Part shown: piece after piece, positions 61,472 through 64,000 of the stretch | Layout of the letters: each line of letters opens with the position of its first letter | How positions within the stretch are numbered: position 1 is the stretch's first letter | Assembly (NCBI GenBank): GCA_029465975.1 | Contig: CM055757.1 | Coordinates: 2,922,051-2,986,050 of the forward strand | Origin: Dallia pectoralis | Taxonomy: Eukaryota; Chordata; Actinopteri; Esociformes; Umbridae | Direction of reading: 5' to 3' | Length of the DNA stretch: 64,000 nt | The notes under the pieces: model-generated | Databases searched by the model: none | What the model saw: the letters and a program-made list of their open reading frames with translations, nothing else | Told to the model about the DNA's origin: nothing | Program-made: the position numbers and the translations under genes

Positions 61472-62690
61472 GACCACCTAGGACATTTCCGGAACATTCT
61501 CGAACACTTACGGACTCTTCGAAGAAAGTTTTAAAGTACAACTTAAACAAGCGGAAGTGGGATTCTCAGTGTAGAATGACGGGATGATGCTGCGGTGATT
61601 TATTGGTATAAAGGAATGAGAAGATGAGCATTAGGAGGTGAAAAAACCTGGTGATGTTCTCCTCTTCTCCAGCCCATCACCCTCCCGCAACCCTTCTTTT
61701 AAGGACCCCAAGATATAATACATCTGTTGACCTCCTCTGGTGGAGTTATCTGTAAAGACTGGAGGAACAGGTTTATTGTCCAACTGGGTGTACTTATAGC
61801 TGGGGTTGGACAATCCATGGTCGACCTCATCACACCTGCTAGGTGTTCAACTGGATCAGGAAACATGAAGTCTTAGGAAGCTGAAGAGATCTGAGATCAC
61901 AATAAGTCTCTATTTTTTTCTCACAACGTTGATGAGAATGACTTTTTTTAAATGAAGTATTTTGGGGAATAAAAATACAAAGCAAAAAAACTTTACAAAA
62001 AAAAGACGAATCAAAGCTACTATTTTCAGATCATACATTATGGAGAACAGAAATGTGACACTGTTGATGAGTGACAATTGAAGTATTAAATAAAAGTATT
62101 TTTATTTGGGTTAGTTTCTTATTAAGGAACACAGCAGCCAAGTTCTCCGAGGCAAACAGCAGAACAGGAGAAATGGAGGAGAAACAAGGACGGACAGATC
62201 AACTATCAAACAAAAGACTATATGAGGAAGCGAAGTGGAAAACAAAGAGATTAACGAAGGAAAATAAATGAGAAATGGAACATTATCAAACTGCCCTGAA
62301 CATGATTTCTGTACTATAAATATATATATATATATCTATATATAATATATTCCATATTTTCTGTATTTTTTAAATATTTATTTCAGTGTGGTCACATTCA
62401 GTTTCTTCTGTCCTGCGTGGACCGCTGTGTTTTTGATGGTTGTCTACTGGAAAAGGGTGGATGTTTCTCACAACGGCACCATACCCCCTATGTAGTGATG
62501 GCCGTCATGATTGGTACACTAGTGCTTTAATCAAATTACTCACATAGTCTGTACAAAAATATAAGTTGATACTGACCAATGTATTTGGTGCCCAGGAATC
62601 CTTTTTTCACCGTAATTATTATATTTTCTCTGTTTTGATTTGCAGCTCATTCTACCACATCTTTTTAAGTAAGAATGTCAAGTGAAATGG
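61472..62690 (+). other. Probable 3' UTR and downstream flank of the NCX gene
   Basis: This is sequence after the stop codon with no further coding potential. Canonical AATAAA signals occur at 61968-61973, 62089-62094 and 62263-62268, so transcripts could end about 0.5-0.8 kb after the stop. The stretch is A-rich from about 61970, and a short AT-rich run is visible near 62315-62350. No cleavage site can be proven from sequence alone. Confidence 0.5.
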
Positions 62691-63010
62691 CAATGGCAGA
62701 ATAACTCAATTCTACCCTTTGCTAATGTGAGTGTGGTTCCTTTCTACACCTCTGTGCTGGCAGTTTGGCACACTCTTGTTCACATCTTGACATGTGTTTT
62801 CAATAGGATTTATATCTGGACTCAGTTCTGACCCCTCAGAAAAGTAAATGTCAAGCAATTGGTGCTCAACCGTCCTGGCTGCTGTGTGATGTGTGATTAC
62901 AGTCATATTTTTCTGATTTATATACCAGTACATTGATAAAATAATTATATTTAATTTGTTTTTCTGACGCCACGCACACGGTGAAGTGACAGCAAAGCAA
63001 AACATAACGG
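62690..63010 (-). pseudogene. Decayed Tc1-type transposase fragment
   Basis: On the minus strand, SELSPDINPIENTCQDVNK at about 62765-62825 resembles the SPDLNPIENLW region around the third catalytic residue of Tc1 transposases. No intact frame or terminal repeats found. Confidence 0.65.
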
Positions 63011-63795
63011 AGCTTTACCAAATAGGTCTGTGTTGGTCTCATTTCCATATGAGATTGTCAGAGAAGGACTCTGCTGTCTTACATCTCTCTCTCAGCAGGA
63101 GGTCTCCTGTCAAACAACTGAGTTGGCGCTGGATGGAGCTGAAAATGTTTTACCTTCGATTTACAGGTGTGTTCAATTCATTAGTAGAGGATAATATCCT
63201 GTGTGAAATTGAATAATCGATACCACTACATCATGACATGGGGACAGTGATGATGTCTGGAACATGTGACTTTTTTGCATAATTATGCTTAGTTAGTTTA
63301 ACTGTTTTGTTTTATTTATTTTGTTCCACTGCACACCAAAGAAATAAATATGTGGATACCACATCGTTTCGATTTTTTTTTACCGTTTTCTAGAAATGGT
63401 GTGTAATATGGTGTGTAATTTCAATATAGTGCTGGGTGCCAATACTTCGGTAAATGTCTGTATAGTACATTACTTTGAGCAGGTCACATGTGGCTTCACA
63501 CTATGTAGGGACAAGGGTGCTGTTTGGGACTCATCCTGATGTCTTCATGTTCTCTAAATATTTATGATATATTACCCAATTTGTTTTTAAGAAAATAACC
63601 TATTTATTTTATTTATTATTATTATGTTCCCTGGCCATTTGATTCGTAACAAAATGGCAAAAGACCGCTTTTGGAATCACGTTTACTAGAGAACAGAAGT
63701 GTTTTGGACTGACATGTACACTGTCCTGAAGGCTGTTATCTTTATTTGTGCCTGGAAACTCACTATCTATAGTAGGCTGCATCCCACTAGCTCAC
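63011..63795. other. Non-coding flank
   Basis: At 63480-63530 a fragment (cactatgtagggacaagggt followed by gctgtttgggac) matches the dispersed GTGCACTA-type repeat family. Otherwise nothing recognised. Confidence 0.45.
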
Positions 63796-63975
63796 TGAGA
63801 AGAAAGGGGGGAGGGAGATAACACAGGGGGTTAACGGGCGGAGGGAGGGACGGGGGAGAGAGCGAGACAAGAGTGTATCTAAGTAGTGAAGGAAAGAGAT
63901 AAGAGAGGGAGAGAAAAGAGAGGAGAGGGAGAGATGGGAGGGAGGGAGAGGAAGAGAGAGATGGGAGAGAAAGGT
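63796..63975. repeat. GA-rich low-complexity tract
   Basis: Purine-rich gagagagg-type sequence near the right end of the window. Ser/Leu/Pro minus-strand frame is an artefact. Confidence 0.85.
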
Positions 63976-64000
63976 AACAGGTAAATGGTGCATTTGAGTT

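Overview
The window looks like teleost fish nuclear DNA. The one recognisable gene is vertebrate and split into short exons with GT-AG borders. The rest is Tc1/mariner, ISL2EU-type and L2-like LINE remnants, long CA/TG microsatellites and very abundant minisatellites. Several dispersed fragments (for example near 5.98 kb, 47.18 kb and 63.49 kb) resemble a repeat I associate with salmonid and pike genomes, so a salmoniform or esociform fish is my best guess. That is inference from memory, not a database result.

The gene is the 3' third of a plus-strand SLC8-family sodium/calcium exchanger (NCX). Seven coding exons lie at 31604-31710, 49369-49386, 55309-55427, 55816-55915, 59449-59534, 60425-60611 and 61095-61471, with the stop codon at 61469-61471. 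Together they give one open frame of 330 residues. It covers the end of the second calcium-binding (Calx-beta) domain, its variable alternative-splicing region including an 18-nt microexon, the return to the membrane, the alpha-2 ion-transport repeat and the C-terminus. The variable exon is most like NCX3, but the last exon is more divergent than I expect of an NCX3 orthologue, so the fish paralogue NCX4 remains possible. The 5' coding exons are outside the window. The first 31.6 kb is probably the large intron before the variable exon, but could be partly intergenic.

The remainder is intronic or flanking DNA dominated by more than 25 separate tandem arrays, together about 25 kb by my hand-drawn intervals. 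Most families have an unrelated unit (7/21, 18, 20, 21, 22, 23, 24, 25, 27, 28, 30, 35, 37, 39, 44, 45 bp and others). Nearly every large intron carries its own arrays, some within 75-160 bp of an exon. Many units are multiples of 3 bp, so they create long but meaningless open frames on both strands.

Mobile elements form nested layers. A 27-bp minisatellite (31.8-32.5 and 35.4-35.7 kb) is split by an interspersed repeat, which is split by a 1637-bp Tc1/mariner element with a frameshifted transposase. An ISL2EU-type element at 47567-48440 is inserted in another dispersed repeat, and a shorter relative lies at 23543-24122. An L2-like LINE on the minus strand appears dismembered between 20.6 and 25.3 kb. 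Three further Tc1 remnants lie at about 9.0, 13.4 and 62.7 kb.

I found no convincing tRNA, rRNA, CRISPR or second protein-coding gene. The most distinctive features are the density and diversity of intronic minisatellites, a polypyrimidine minisatellite abutting the microexon's splice acceptor, an array whose unit length varies by exactly one telomere-like hexamer, and two arrays whose units appear to derive from one dispersed repeat.
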